Shown here piece by piece: positions 15,425-24,014 of a stretch of 25,612 nucleotides of DNA. The stretch comes from Gammaproteobacteria bacterium (GTDB lineage Bacteria > Pseudomonadota > Gammaproteobacteria > SZUA-229). Below the pieces are notes generated by a model, which did not search any database, had not been told where the DNA came from, and saw only the letters and a program-made list of their open reading frames with translations. The stretch spans positions 1 to 25,612 of the forward strand of contig JAESSQ010000093.1 of assembly GCA_016764035.1 (NCBI GenBank), in the 5' to 3' direction. The translations under genes were made by a program, and so were the position numbers. Each line of letters begins with the position of its first letter. Within the stretch, counting starts at the first letter, position 1.

Positions 15425-16141
15425 ATGGGGCGAGCTTATCAAAACCGTAAAGATTCCATGGCTAAGACGTCGGATGCCAAAGCTAGGGTCTACAGTAAAT
15501 ATGGTCGTGTACTCTACGTTTGCGCGAAAGACGGAGGGCTAGACCCTGAGGGCAACCTGGCTTTACGTGGCCTCATTGAGCGTGCTAAAAAAGATCAGGT
15601 ACCTACCCATGTCATAGAAAACGCGATTAAAAAAGCGGAAGGTGGCGCTGGCGAGAATTTTTCTGTTGCGCGCTATGAAGGTTATGGCCCCGGTGGTTGT
15701 ATGGTGATTGTCGATTGCCTTACCGATAACCCTAATCGTACATACGGTGATGTGCGTCAGTGTTTTACCAAAACGAAATGCAAGATTGGTACTGAAGGTT
15801 CGGTTCTTCATATGTTTGATCAAGATGCTATCTTTGTTTTTAAAGGTGAAGAAGAAGCGGTACTTGATGCCTTGTTATTGGCTGATGTCGATGTGACCGA
15901 TATTGAGCAAGACGACGAAAAAATTACGGTATTTGCACCTCATACTGAATATTTCAAAGCTAAGCAGGCATTGCTAGCTACGTTTGGTGAAATGACGTTC
16001 GAGGTTGATGAAATTCAATTTTTACCAAAAAATACTTCGCCAATTTCAACTGATGATACGGAGATGTTTGAAAAGTTTTTGGATATGTTGAATGATTTAG
16101 ATGATGTGCAGAATGTCTATCACAATGCTGAGGCTGCTTAG
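15425..16141 (+). CDS. yeeN: YebC/PmpR family protein, YeeN type
   Basis: This 238-aa protein matches YebC-family members and most closely the E. coli YeeN type. It starts MGRAYQNR rather than MAGHSKW, followed by ARVYSKYGRVLYVCAKDGGLDPEGN, IERAKKDQVPTHVIENAIKKAEGG, YEGYGPGG and NRTYGDVRQCFTK. It ends with an acidic segment and DVQNVYHN. The family comprises putative DNA-binding regulators (PmpR) and, more recently, factors that help ribosomes through proline-rich stretches. Which applies to YeeN types is unsettled. The start is set by the family pattern and GGAG at 15411-15414 (spacing 10). It converges on the SLC13 transporter gene with 36 bases between, and no clear terminator. Confidence 0.92.
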   Translation: MGRAYQNRKDSMAKTSDAKARVYSKYGRVLYVCAKDGGLDPEGNLALRGLIERAKKDQVPTHVIENAIKKAEGGAGENFSVARYEGYGPGGCMVIVDCLTDNPNRTYGDVRQCFTKTKCKIGTEGSVLHMFDQDAIFVFKGEEEAVLDALLLADVDVTDIEQDDEKITVFAPHTEYFKAKQALLATFGEMTFEVDEIQFLPKNTSPISTDDTEMFEKFLDMLNDLDDVQNVYHNAEAA

Positions 16142-16177
16142 TTGGCTTTCTTGGTGAGACTGCTTAGATGGTCAGCG

Positions 16178-17593
16178 TCAAACTAAAATAAGATAACAAA
16201 GTATAGAAATAATAATTGCACCACTAATATTTAAAACAATACCTTCTTTAGCCATTATTCTTGTTGTAAAAAATCCGCTGGCATAAACAATGCTGTTGGG
16301 TGCGGTTGCTACAGGCATCATAAAGGCGCAGCTGGCACTGATGGCGGCAGGTATCATCAGTAGTTTGGGGTCGATGCTCGAGCCCATTGCCGTAGCGGCT
16401 AACACGGGCATTAGTAATACCGTGCTTGCGGTGTTACTGGTGGTTTCGGTTAAAAATGTTACCGCAAGACAAATCGCAAATATCATTACCATGATAGGTA
16501 GTGTCGATAATTGCGATAAATTCTCCGCCAGTGTTGTGCTTAAGCCAGACACACCAAATGCTTTTGCTAGCGTTATACCTCCGCCAAATAATAACAGGAT
16601 GCCCCAGGGGATTGTTGTAGCGGTTTCCCAGTCGAGTAATTTTTCCTGCTGTCGATTTTTGTCTTTGAAGCCAGCAGGAATAACAAACATTAAAATAACA
16701 GCGATTAATGCCACAGATGCATCATTGGCTGCGGGTAGATCAAACCAGTTACTCCAGCCACCGAAGGGCTCTTTTCTTGTTATCCACGCGATAGCGGTTA
16801 GCGCAAAGATGCTCATTACGCGTTTTTCTATGCTTGTCCATTTACCTACTACGGGCATATCGAAACCGCCACGGTAGGTCAAATTTCTTGTCAGCCATAA
16901 CCAGGTCACTGGAATCATACAAAGTACGACGGGGATGCCCCATGTCATCCATTCGATAAAGCTGATACTTTTGTTGAATTGTTGTTCATAGACTTGCATG
17001 AAGACCAGGTTTGGTGGCGTACCAATGGGTGTGCCGATGCCGCCAATACTGGCAGCGAAAGCGATACTTAATAGTAGTGGTGTTGCAAGGTGCTTGTCTT
17101 TTGCCTGATTTGCCACGGCAAGTGCCACGGGCAATAACATAAGTGTGGTGGCGGTGTTAGATATCCACATGCTTAAAGTAGCGGCTGTTACCATGAAGCC
17201 AAGCACAAGTTGTTTGCTGCTGGTGTTGCCGAACAGATTAACCATAAACAAAGCGAGACGTAAATGTGCGCCGCTGCGTTCCATCGATTTAGACAGGATG
17301 AAGCCACCAAGTAACAGTAAAATAAGCGGACTACCATAGGCTTGTCCGATTTCGTTAGCCGTGAGTACGCCGCTGATCTGAAAAATAGTCAGAGGAAGTA
17401 GCGAGGTGACCGGGATGGGAACAGGTTCGAACACCCACCAGATAACACAGATGCTTGCTACTGCCGCGGTGATGGCGAGTGCAGTGTTATTTTCTGAAGA
17501 AGAACTATCTATTATTAGTAGATAAACCAACAGGGCAAAAACAGGGCCAGCGAACAGCGTGATGTTTTTTATGTTCACGTGTAGAAATTTCAT
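16178..17593 (-). CDS. SLC13/DASS-family sodium:anion symporter
   Basis: The protein is almost entirely hydrophobic, with 11-12 predicted membrane segments. It carries the two Ser-Asn-Thr motifs that bind sodium and substrate carboxylates in this family: MWISNTATTLMLLP in the first half and TETTSNTASTVLLMP in the second. Members such as VcINDY import di- and tricarboxylates; others carry sulfate. GGIGTPIGTPPNLVF is also typical. I chose the ATG at 17593 (MKFLHVNIKNITLFAGP), which gives 471 aa. An in-frame ATG at 17635 would add 14 residues but overlap the end of yehS by 23 bases. Neither has a good ribosome binding site. Substrate cannot be told from sequence. Confidence 0.9.
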   Translation of the reverse strand: MKFLHVNIKNITLFAGPVFALLVYLLIIDSSSSENNTALAITAAVASICVIWWVFEPVPIPVTSLLPLTIFQISGVLTANEIGQAYGSPLILLLLGGFILSKSMERSGAHLRLALFMVNLFGNTSSKQLVLGFMVTAATLSMWISNTATTLMLLPVALAVANQAKDKHLATPLLLSIAFAASIGGIGTPIGTPPNLVFMQVYEQQFNKSISFIEWMTWGIPVVLCMIPVTWLWLTRNLTYRGGFDMPVVGKWTSIEKRVMSIFALTAIAWITRKEPFGGWSNWFDLPAANDASVALIAVILMFVIPAGFKDKNRQQEKLLDWETATTIPWGILLLFGGGITLAKAFGVSGLSTTLAENLSQLSTLPIMVMIFAICLAVTFLTETTSNTASTVLLMPVLAATAMGSSIDPKLLMIPAAISASCAFMMPVATAPNSIVYASGFFTTRIMAKEGIVLNISGAIIISILCYLILV

Positions 17594-17612
17594 GTAGAAG
17601 CTTAATGTATTA

Positions 17613-18105
17613 CTAGTCCCATGAAAAATCTGCATCGGGTTTTTCAGCAGGGTGATGCTTTAACTGTAGGCCCTGTAGAAAATTTCTTAAGATTTGATCT
17701 TTACAGACACGAAAATGTTTATGGCCAGCTTTACGAAAGAAAGCGCTTAATTCATGTTTGCTAATGGGTAGGCCCGCAGATTCTAAAATAGCTAAGGTTT
17801 CTTCCTCTTTTAAATTCAGCGCAATCTTCAACTTTCTAAAGATAATGTTATTGTTTAATTTTATTTCTGGATCAGGCTGCGGGCCGTCTTTTTTTCCGCG
17901 TTTATCACTGATTAAGCCATTGAGAAAAGTGGCAAGTTGTATATCGTTGCAGGCTTGATAATCTGAGTCTTCTTCTTTTTTTAACCAGTTGCTTATCTGT
18001 TCGCGATTTACCTCGCTTTCAGCTAGCGCAAAAAATAGCTATCATTTTTGAATCATTAATATCGAAAATATATCGTATTCGTCTTAGGATGTCGTTGTTC
18101 GTCAT
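17613..18105 (-). pseudogene. yehS: yehS (DUF1456) with +1 frameshift
   Basis: Reading from ATG 18105 gives TNNDILRRIRYIFDINDSKMIAIF, the DUF1456 N terminus. The frame then runs into CAS and TGA (18019-18021) just after a run of six T on the coding strand (plus 18030-18035, A6). Dropping one base restores ALAESEVNREQISNWLKKEE and continues without stops through GPQPDPEIKLNNNIIFRKLKIALNLKEEETL to the DUF1456 C terminus ending DFSWD at 17613. Length and two-repeat layout (~160 aa) match E. coli YehS, whose function is unknown. A 72-aa remnant could be made from the internal ATG at 17831. Either this gene is inactivated, or the homopolymer is a sequencing error or slippage site. Confidence 0.85.
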
Positions 18106-18131
18106 GTGTTTTCGTACTCTTAAAAGTTAAG

Positions 18132-18431
18132 CTATAGCGGCCAAAGTTTGAATCCAAGCAGGGCAAATTGTATGGTTAATAGAACACATAATACTGTGGT
18201 CATGGTGTGAAACAGTTGTTGCTTCAGGTTAAAGCCCATAGCGACTAATTGTTTAATACCGATGAACGCGCCCGCCGCAGTAAGGAAAAACGCGCATTCA
18301 TTGATGATAAGTAAGGTAAGCAATGGTAAAGCGGTATCACCATCACTACCAGGCTGGCTTCCTCGGGTGATGATTAGCAAGAGTAAAAGCCCAAGAGCGA
18401 GCGCGAGGTATGGAAAGTTTATTATTTTCAT
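18132..18431 (-). CDS. Small inner-membrane protein, uncharacterised
   Basis: This 99-aa protein has three predicted membrane helices (~6-22, ~35-58 and ~74-93). A polar loop SQPGSDGD lies between the first two and a short basic loop (FNLKQQ) between the second and third. No motif identifies it. It lies 26 bases upstream of yehS on the same strand, so the two may be cotranscribed. The ribosome binding site is weak. The sustained hydrophobic helix pattern and the lack of a better overlapping frame support its being real. Confidence 0.6.
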   Translation of the reverse strand: MKIINFPYLALALGLLLLLIITRGSQPGSDGDTALPLLTLLIINECAFFLTAAGAFIGIKQLVAMGFNLKQQLFHTMTTVLCVLLTIQFALLGFKLWPL

Positions 18432-18617
18432 TTTAGATGTTCGCCATTATCAAAATAGGTAGTGTTGAAGAGAGGCAGTAAAAAGGTATTGTTTCATAAA
18501 TTAGTCTGGGAATCTCAGTTTATTCAGATGTAGCGATAATGTGTTGCTTTAATCATAGGCTTCTTGTCGTTATCTACGGTAAACTCTTTTTTTTATTAGC
18601 TAGTAAAAATTTTTATT

Positions 18618-19502
18618 ATGACCGTACAGTGGTACCCCGGGCACATGAACAAAGCCCGCCGTATAATTAAAGAATCGATGACAGATGTGGATTTGGTCAT
18701 CGAAGTCATGGATGCGCGTATTCCCTTTAGCAGTGAAAATCCGATGGTTGCTGAACTACGTCAGCATCGCCCATGCATCAAAATATTAAACAAGAGTGAT
18801 TTGGCTGATCCTGCAATTACAAAAGCATGGCTATCGTATTTTGAGAAAGAGCAGGGCGTCAAAGCACAAGCTTTATCGGTGCAGGATAAATCTAAAACAA
18901 AAAATTTGCCGCAATTATGTCGTAAATTACTGCCTGGCCGAGGTTCTGCAGTTAAGCCTATCCGCATTATGATTATGGGCATCCCTAACGTTGGTAAGTC
19001 CACGTTGATAAATACCCTGGCGGGTAAAACACTGGCTAAAGTGGGTGATGAGCCTGCAATAACAAAATTGGTTTCGTCTGCGCAGCATCGTATTATATTA
19101 GAAGGTAATATTGCGCTGTCGGATACGCCAGGGATTTTGTGGCCGAAAATAGAAAATGAGAACAGTAGTTATCGTCTGGCTGTTACAGGCGCGATAAAAA
19201 ATACGGCGATTGATTTCGAAGATATTGCTTTATTTGCGGCAGATTATTTAATTAATGCTTACACTGAAAAAGTGGTAGAGCGTTTTAAATTAAAGACATG
19301 CCCCGAAAAAGGCTTTCAATTACTGGAAGAGATAGGGCGTAAACGTGGTTGTTTACGTGCTGGCGGTGTTATCGATATACAACGCGCCTCTGAAATACTT
19401 ATACATGAAATTCGCAGCGGTGCTTTGGGCTCAATAAGTTTTGAAACACCTGAAATGATTTTGCATGAGACAAAAGTAAGTGAGAATGAGCAATCAACTT
19501 AA
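18618..19502 (+). CDS. ylqF: Ribosome biogenesis GTPase YlqF/RbgA
   Basis: This 294-aa protein starts MTVQWYPGHMNKARR, the YlqF hallmark, and has the circularly permuted GTPase order: G4 NKSD (58-61), then G1 GIPNVGKST (121-129), G2 threonine in AITK, and G3 DTPG (169-172) followed by ILWPK. A C-terminal helical domain (~195-285) follows, typical of RbgA, which helps late assembly of the 50S ribosomal subunit. Length and motifs are normal for proteobacterial members. It stands alone on the plus strand after a 186-base non-coding stretch and converges on a small minus-strand gene. The start is set by the hallmark motif, as the preceding sequence is T-rich with no clear ribosome binding site. 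Confidence 0.93.
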   Translation: MTVQWYPGHMNKARRIIKESMTDVDLVIEVMDARIPFSSENPMVAELRQHRPCIKILNKSDLADPAITKAWLSYFEKEQGVKAQALSVQDKSKTKNLPQLCRKLLPGRGSAVKPIRIMIMGIPNVGKSTLINTLAGKTLAKVGDEPAITKLVSSAQHRIILEGNIALSDTPGILWPKIENENSSYRLAVTGAIKNTAIDFEDIALFAADYLINAYTEKVVERFKLKTCPEKGFQLLEEIGRKRGCLRAGGVIDIQRASEILIHEIRSGALGSISFETPEMILHETKVSENEQST

Positions 19503-19539
19503 GTGTAAGTGAAAATAACTAACTTACGTAGTGCCCGAT

Positions 19540-19737
19540 TTAAACCAATGCTCTGATTATACGTCTTGTTTTCTTTATCTGTTTTTGGGGTTTTGGTGTT
19601 AGTAGTTCTTCTGCATTGACATCATGGTTTTGATTAAAAGCATATTCGATAACTTTTGGCGTATTGATACCGCCAACAATGACACCGGATAAAAATACTA
19701 AACTTAAAAAAAACAGCCTAAATATCTTTTTAAACAT
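19540..19737 (-). CDS. Small single-span membrane protein, uncharacterised
   Basis: This 65-aa protein begins FKKIFRLFFLSLVFLSGVIVGG, a basic start followed by one hydrophobic helix (~6-23), either a signal anchor or a signal peptide. The remainder is polar and ends in a basic tail (KPQKQIKKTRRIIRALV). An ATG at 19809 would add 24 residues. I prefer 19737 because GGGTGG lies 5 bases upstream and the extension has no signal-like character. I do not recognise the family. It converges on ylqF; a weak GTAAGT/ACTTAC hairpin (19505-19527) lies between the two stops. Confidence 0.6.
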   Translation of the reverse strand: MFKKIFRLFFLSLVFLSGVIVGGINTPKVIEYAFNQNHDVNAEELLTPKPQKQIKKTRRIIRALV

Positions 19738-19971
19738 AGTTACCACCCTGATAAATTTTTTTTCACATTTGTCGTGTATTCGTTTTATATGAAGCAATAA
19801 GTAAGCCAATATTAATAAATATATTAATATCAGTTACTTAATTTTTTAATTCTATTTCGGCATTTACTTTTATTCGAAAAGTGTAAAGAATTCTGATAGT
19901 TAAGCTGGGTATACAGTTATGTAGCCGGCATGTTTGTTCGAGCCTAGATTGATATAGAAGAACGAGCATAC

Positions 19972-21087
19972 TTAAATGAATGGATTGTGAGGTTGACGCA
20001 GGTATTTGTGAGAGCGCATTTCGATAAGTCGGCTGCTGGTTCGGTGAAAAGCAAAAGCAAGCATCTCGCCCTTATAGAGATTATCGGGAGGTTGGCTGGC
20101 ACTTACAATAAGTTTAACGTTTCTATCATAGAGTTCATCAATCAGGTAAATAAAACGTCGTGCTTTGTCATCAGAAAATGCGTCCATAACCGGTATATCA
20201 CTGATAAAAACAGTACTAAATCGTTGTGCTAGCTCTATATAGTCTTGCGCTGCTCGAGGTGTTGAACAAATGCTTTTAAAATCAAACCAGGCTATCTCGT
20301 CACTGCATCGCAATGTTTGAATCTCGCGTTTGAGGATGGTTAAGGCTTTATTTTTGACCACATTGGTAATAGCTAGCTCATCCATTTTTTGAGCTAATTG
20401 TTGAAAAGTATCGTCTGTTAGCGGGTGGTAATAAACGTCCGATTGTTCAAGCAGTGCCGCTCGATGGTCAACACCGCCATCAAGATTAAAAACGTCAGTA
20501 TGTTTCTTAATTAAGTTGATTGCCGGTAGAAAGCGTTCACGTTGTAAGCCATTGAGGTATAGGTCGTCAGGAACCCGGTTTGACGTAGCGACAAGACAAA
20601 TGTCATATTCGAACAATGCGTGCAGTAATTCGCTCAGAATCATCGCATCCGTAATATTGGTGACGATAAATTCGTCGATACACAATAGCTTATATTTTTT
20701 GGCGAGATCTTTTGCAATCTGTTGCAATGGATTTTTTTGTTTGTGTTGTTGTTTACTTAATGAGGCCATTTTTTCATGGATGTCGAGCATAAAATGGTGA
20801 AAATGAATCCGGCATTTTTCATCGATGTTCAATTCTTCATAAAACAGGTTCATTAGCCAGGTTTTTCCTCGACCAACGCCGCCCCAAAAATATAAACCTT
20901 GAATAGGTTTAGGTCGAAACTGCTTGAATGGTGACAACCTTTTTATAAAATAAAAAAAAGATCGATGTCTCGTTGTCGATAATATAAGGCTGAGTTTTTC
21001 AAGTTTGATAACCGCCTGTTGCTGTACTGCATCATGCGCCATATCCGGTTGTAATAATGCTTTTTTGTATTGTTCGGTTAAGGACAT
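19972..21087 (-). CDS. zapE: Cell division protein ZapE (AFG1-like ATPase)
   Basis: This 371-aa AFG1-family ATPase has Walker A GGVGRGKT (69-76) preceded by PIQGLYFW, the HFHHFMLDIHEKM segment, Walker B LLCIDEF, and the sensor-like VATSNRVPDDLYLNGLQRERFLP. It ends with IYLIDELYDRNVKLIVSAS and the FHRTSSRLIEM region, all standard for ZapE. In E. coli ZapE binds the Z ring late in division and lowers FtsZ polymer stability in an ATP-dependent way. Length matches the family. The gene stands alone on the minus strand, diverging from pyrG across a 327-base region. No clear terminator is seen after it. Confidence 0.93.
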   Translation of the reverse strand: MSLTEQYKKALLQPDMAHDAVQQQAVIKLEKLSLILSTTRHRSFFYFIKRLSPFKQFRPKPIQGLYFWGGVGRGKTWLMNLFYEELNIDEKCRIHFHHFMLDIHEKMASLSKQQHKQKNPLQQIAKDLAKKYKLLCIDEFIVTNITDAMILSELLHALFEYDICLVATSNRVPDDLYLNGLQRERFLPAINLIKKHTDVFNLDGGVDHRAALLEQSDVYYHPLTDDTFQQLAQKMDELAITNVVKNKALTILKREIQTLRCSDEIAWFDFKSICSTPRAAQDYIELAQRFSTVFISDIPVMDAFSDDKARRFIYLIDELYDRNVKLIVSASQPPDNLYKGEMLAFAFHRTSSRLIEMRSHKYLRQPHNPFI

Positions 21088-21414
21088 GTTTGTGTATGTA
21101 ATTGTCTTAGAGTTGTTATTAGTTATAGTAATGTTAAGGACAATATTTATGAAACTATGTTAAATTTATTTGTGCGATTATATAGAATAAATGCTGATTT
21201 CGTTGTCGCAATTGACTGATTTTGGTAGAATAATTACCCGAGCAGAAACAGCAGTATGAATCCATCGTTCGGATCACGTTAGTTCTTCCTTCTCAAGCGA
21301 TTGTTTGCCGAATGGTGAACAGCGCTGATTTTTCTTTATTGTACTTTTTAATTACAACATATTGATTACAGCATAGCTTTATACTTACAACTTTATTATT
21401 AGGATTAGTTATTC
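21088..21414. other. Non-coding region between zapE and pyrG
   Basis: This 327-base AT-rich region between divergent genes holds the pyrG promoter (21203-21231) and a leader of about 175 bases. The leader contains an 8-codon ORF (21256-21282, MNPSFGSR) with no good ribosome binding site, a palindrome CAGCGCTG followed by a T-rich stretch, and the pyrG ribosome binding site AGGA (21401-21404). No RNA gene is recognised. A zapE promoter must also lie here but I could not place it. Confidence 0.6.
21203..21231 (+). promoter_or_regulatory. Sigma70-type promoter for the pyrG operon
   Basis: TTGTCG (21203-21208, 4 of 6 to consensus) lies 17 bases from TAGAAT (21226-21231, 5 of 6). The -10 is preceded by TGG, giving an extended -10 TGnTAGAAT. 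Transcription would begin near 21238, leaving a leader of ~175 bases before pyrG. The pattern is seen directly; activity is inferred. Confidence 0.6.
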
Positions 21415-23082
21415 ATGACGCGATTTATTTTTGTTACCGGTGGTGTGGTATCTTCATTGGGTAAAGGACTCGCGTCTGCTGCTGTCGGTGCTATTTTGGA
21501 AAGTCGTGGCTTAAAAGTACAAATGATGAAGCTTGATCCTTATATCAATGTTGATCCAGGAACCATGAGCCCTTTTCAACACGGTGAAGTTTTTGTTACT
21601 GAGGATGGCGCAGAAACAGACCTAGACCTGGGGCACTATGAACGCTTCGTTAGTACACCAACAGGCAGATCCAGTAACTTCACCACCGGAAAAGTGTACG
21701 AAAGTGTTATTCGTAATGAACGTCGTGGTGACTATTTAGGCGGCACCGTACAGGTTATTCCACATATTACCGACGAGATTAAACGTCGCATTTATGCAGG
21801 TGCTGGTGATGCGGATATCGTTATGGTCGAGATTGGTGGTACCGTTGGCGATATCGAATCACTGCCGTTTATGGTAGCAATAAGGCAAATGTGGGTAGAA
21901 CTTGGTCGTGAACGCGTTATGTTCATGCACCTAACACTTGTGCCTTATATCAAAACAGCAGGTGAAGTTAAAACAAAACCAACGCAACATTCGGTAAAAG
22001 AGTTACGCTCCATCGGTATTCAGCCCGATTTGTTACTCTGTCGTTCGGAACAATTGTTAGCGGATGAGGAACGAAGAAAAATTGCCCTGTTTACCAATGT
22101 GCAACTTAAAGCTGTCATATCTGCAATCGATTTAGACAATATTTATAAATTACCACAATGGATGCATGACCAGGGTGTTGACGAGATTATTGTCGAACAT
22201 TTACATCTGGATGTTAAACCTACGGATTTATCTGATTGGCAAAAAGTTGTCGAGATAATGAAAAGCCCTGCACACGAAGTAACCGTTGGCATGGTTGGTA
22301 AGTACGTTGAATTGACGGAGTCCTACAAGTCACTCAATGAATCACTTTCTCATGCCGGTGTGCATAATAATGCACGCGTTAAAATTCGTTACATCGATTC
22401 GGTTGTGTTGGAAGCGGGCAATATGTCGGCGTTAGAAGGACTAGATGCTATTCTGGTTCCTGGTGGTTTTGGTGATAGAGGTATCGAAGGAAAAATAGCT
22501 GCCATTAAATATGCCCGAGAAAATAAGATTCCTTATCTTGGTATCTGTCTGGGTATGCAACTGGCCGTTATTGAATTTGCACGCCATGTGGCTGGGTTAA
22601 CTGATGCTCACAGTAGCGAGTTTAATGCAGCAACAACACATCCGGTTATCTCGCTGATTACAGAATGGCAAGATGAAGATGGACGTATTCAAAAGCGTGA
22701 TGCAGATTCAGACCTGGGCGGCACCATGCGTTTAGGCGGGCAGGCCTGTCAGTTGTCAGAAAACACATTAGCACGTTCAGCCTATGGTACTGATTCTATA
22801 ATTGAGCGTCATCGTCATCGTTATGAATTTAATAACCATTATTTACAGCAGTTAACCGATGCTGGTCTGGTATTCGGTGGTAAATCAGGTGATGGCAACT
22901 TGATGGAAATGATTGAGTTACCTCGTGAAGGGGCATCATCTCACCCCTGGTTCCTCGGTTGTCAATTTCATCCTGAATTTACCTCGACGCCGAGAAAAGG
23001 TCATCCATTATTTACCGATTACATAAAGGCTGCGTTAGCGCATCAACATGCAACCGCTGATGTTATCGAAGCGATCGCTTAA
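21415..23082 (+). CDS. pyrG: CTP synthase
   Basis: This 555-aa enzyme makes CTP from UTP, ATP and glutamine in the cytoplasm. The N-terminal synthase domain (~1-270) opens with TRFIFVTGGVVSSLGKGL and includes KLDPYINVDPGTMSPFQHGEV. The C-terminal class I glutamine amidotransferase domain has the nucleophile Cys378 in LGICLGMQ, with His519 and Glu521 in QFHPEF completing the triad. Length is slightly above E. coli (545). The start is fixed by the conserved N terminus, with AGGA 10 bases upstream. It leads an operon with kdsA 21 bases on, then eno and ftsB, a gene order common in gammaproteobacteria. Confidence 0.98.
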   Translation: MTRFIFVTGGVVSSLGKGLASAAVGAILESRGLKVQMMKLDPYINVDPGTMSPFQHGEVFVTEDGAETDLDLGHYERFVSTPTGRSSNFTTGKVYESVIRNERRGDYLGGTVQVIPHITDEIKRRIYAGAGDADIVMVEIGGTVGDIESLPFMVAIRQMWVELGRERVMFMHLTLVPYIKTAGEVKTKPTQHSVKELRSIGIQPDLLLCRSEQLLADEERRKIALFTNVQLKAVISAIDLDNIYKLPQWMHDQGVDEIIVEHLHLDVKPTDLSDWQKVVEIMKSPAHEVTVGMVGKYVELTESYKSLNESLSHAGVHNNARVKIRYIDSVVLEAGNMSALEGLDAILVPGGFGDRGIEGKIAAIKYARENKIPYLGICLGMQLAVIEFARHVAGLTDAHSSEFNAATTHPVISLITEWQDEDGRIQKRDADSDLGGTMRLGGQACQLSENTLARSAYGTDSIIERHRHRYEFNNHYLQQLTDAGLVFGGKSGDGNLMEMIELPREGASSHPWFLGCQFHPEFTSTPRKGHPLFTDYIKAALAHQHATADVIEAIA

Positions 23083-23103
23083 GCAGGCTATAGGAAAATA
23101 TAA

Positions 23104-23937
23104 ATGAAATTATGTAATTTTGACGTTGGACTGGATAAGCCGCTTTTTTTAATTGCAGGCCCCTGTGTTATCGAAAGTGAAAAGATGGCGATGGAGACAT
23201 CGGCAACATTAAAAGAAATTACCAGCAAACTGGGTATCCCGTTTATTTATAAATCGTCTTTCGATAAGGCTAACCGCTCATCAGGCACCAGTTTTCGTGG
23301 TCCAGGTATCGAAGAAGGTTTACGCATATTGCAAAAAGTAAAAGATGAAATCGGTGTGCCAGTATTAACCGATGTACACGAAGATACACCGATGGATGAA
23401 GTTGCCAGTGTGGTTGATGTACTGCAGACACCGGCTTTTTTATGCCGACAGACCAATTTTATATTGAAGGTAGCTGCAACAGGTAAGCCGGTCAATATTA
23501 AAAAGGGCCAATTTCTTGCACCGGGTGATATGAAAAACGTCATCGATAAAGCACGTTCTACAGGTAATGAGAATATCATGGCATGCGAACGTGGCGTGTC
23601 ATTTGGTTACAATAACCTGGTATCAGATATGCGGTCGTTGGCTATTATGCGGGAAAGTCATTGTCCGGTGGTATTTGATGGTACCCATTCTGTGCAGCTT
23701 CCCGGTGGGCAGGGCACATCATCAGGTGGTCAACGTGAACATATACCCGTGTTAGCACGTGCAGCTGTTGCTGCAGGTATATCGGGTCTGTTTATGGAAA
23801 CCCATCCTAACCCAGCAGAGGCGTTGAGCGATGGCCCTAATGCATGGCCACTACAAAAAATGGAATCATTATTGTCCGTTTTGATGCAGATAGATGCTTG
23901 CGTTAAAGATGGCACCATGCATGAGCTGGAACTGTAG
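23104..23937 (+). CDS. kdsA: 3-deoxy-D-manno-octulosonate 8-phosphate synthase
   Basis: This 277-aa enzyme condenses phosphoenolpyruvate with arabinose 5-phosphate to give KDO 8-phosphate, the first committed step of KDO synthesis for lipopolysaccharide. Recognisable segments are LIAGPCVIESE, YKSSFDKANRSS, GVPVLTDVHE, LQTPAFLCRQTNF, VNIKKGQFLAP, CERGVSFGYNNLVSDMR, VVFDGTHSVQLPGG and METHPNPAEALSDGPN, covering the substrate and metal or water sites. The NxxMACERG region is intact. AGGA 8 bases before the ATG sets the start. It lies 21 bases after pyrG, whose CTP product is used by KdsB to activate KDO, so the pairing makes metabolic sense. The length is close to the E. coli enzyme (284). Confidence 0.98.
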   Translation: MKLCNFDVGLDKPLFLIAGPCVIESEKMAMETSATLKEITSKLGIPFIYKSSFDKANRSSGTSFRGPGIEEGLRILQKVKDEIGVPVLTDVHEDTPMDEVASVVDVLQTPAFLCRQTNFILKVAATGKPVNIKKGQFLAPGDMKNVIDKARSTGNENIMACERGVSFGYNNLVSDMRSLAIMRESHCPVVFDGTHSVQLPGGQGTSSGGQREHIPVLARAAVAAGISGLFMETHPNPAEALSDGPNAWPLQKMESLLSVLMQIDACVKDGTMHELEL

Positions 23938-24014
23938 TCAGTTACCCTTGCAGCCTACAATCGTTCGCTAACAAAAAATTTAAAATATTTTAAACGTTAA
24001 GGAATAAAAACAAG

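Noticed and set aside
16290..16877. Plus-strand open frame (195 codons) across the SLC13 transporter gene
   Set aside because: The minus strand encodes the transporter with both SNT motifs; the plus frame is the complement of membrane-helix codons and has no domain features.
19738..19809. Longer start for the small membrane protein at 19540-19737
   Set aside because: The ATG at 19737 has a better placed purine-rich site and begins directly before the hydrophobic segment; the extension has no supporting feature.
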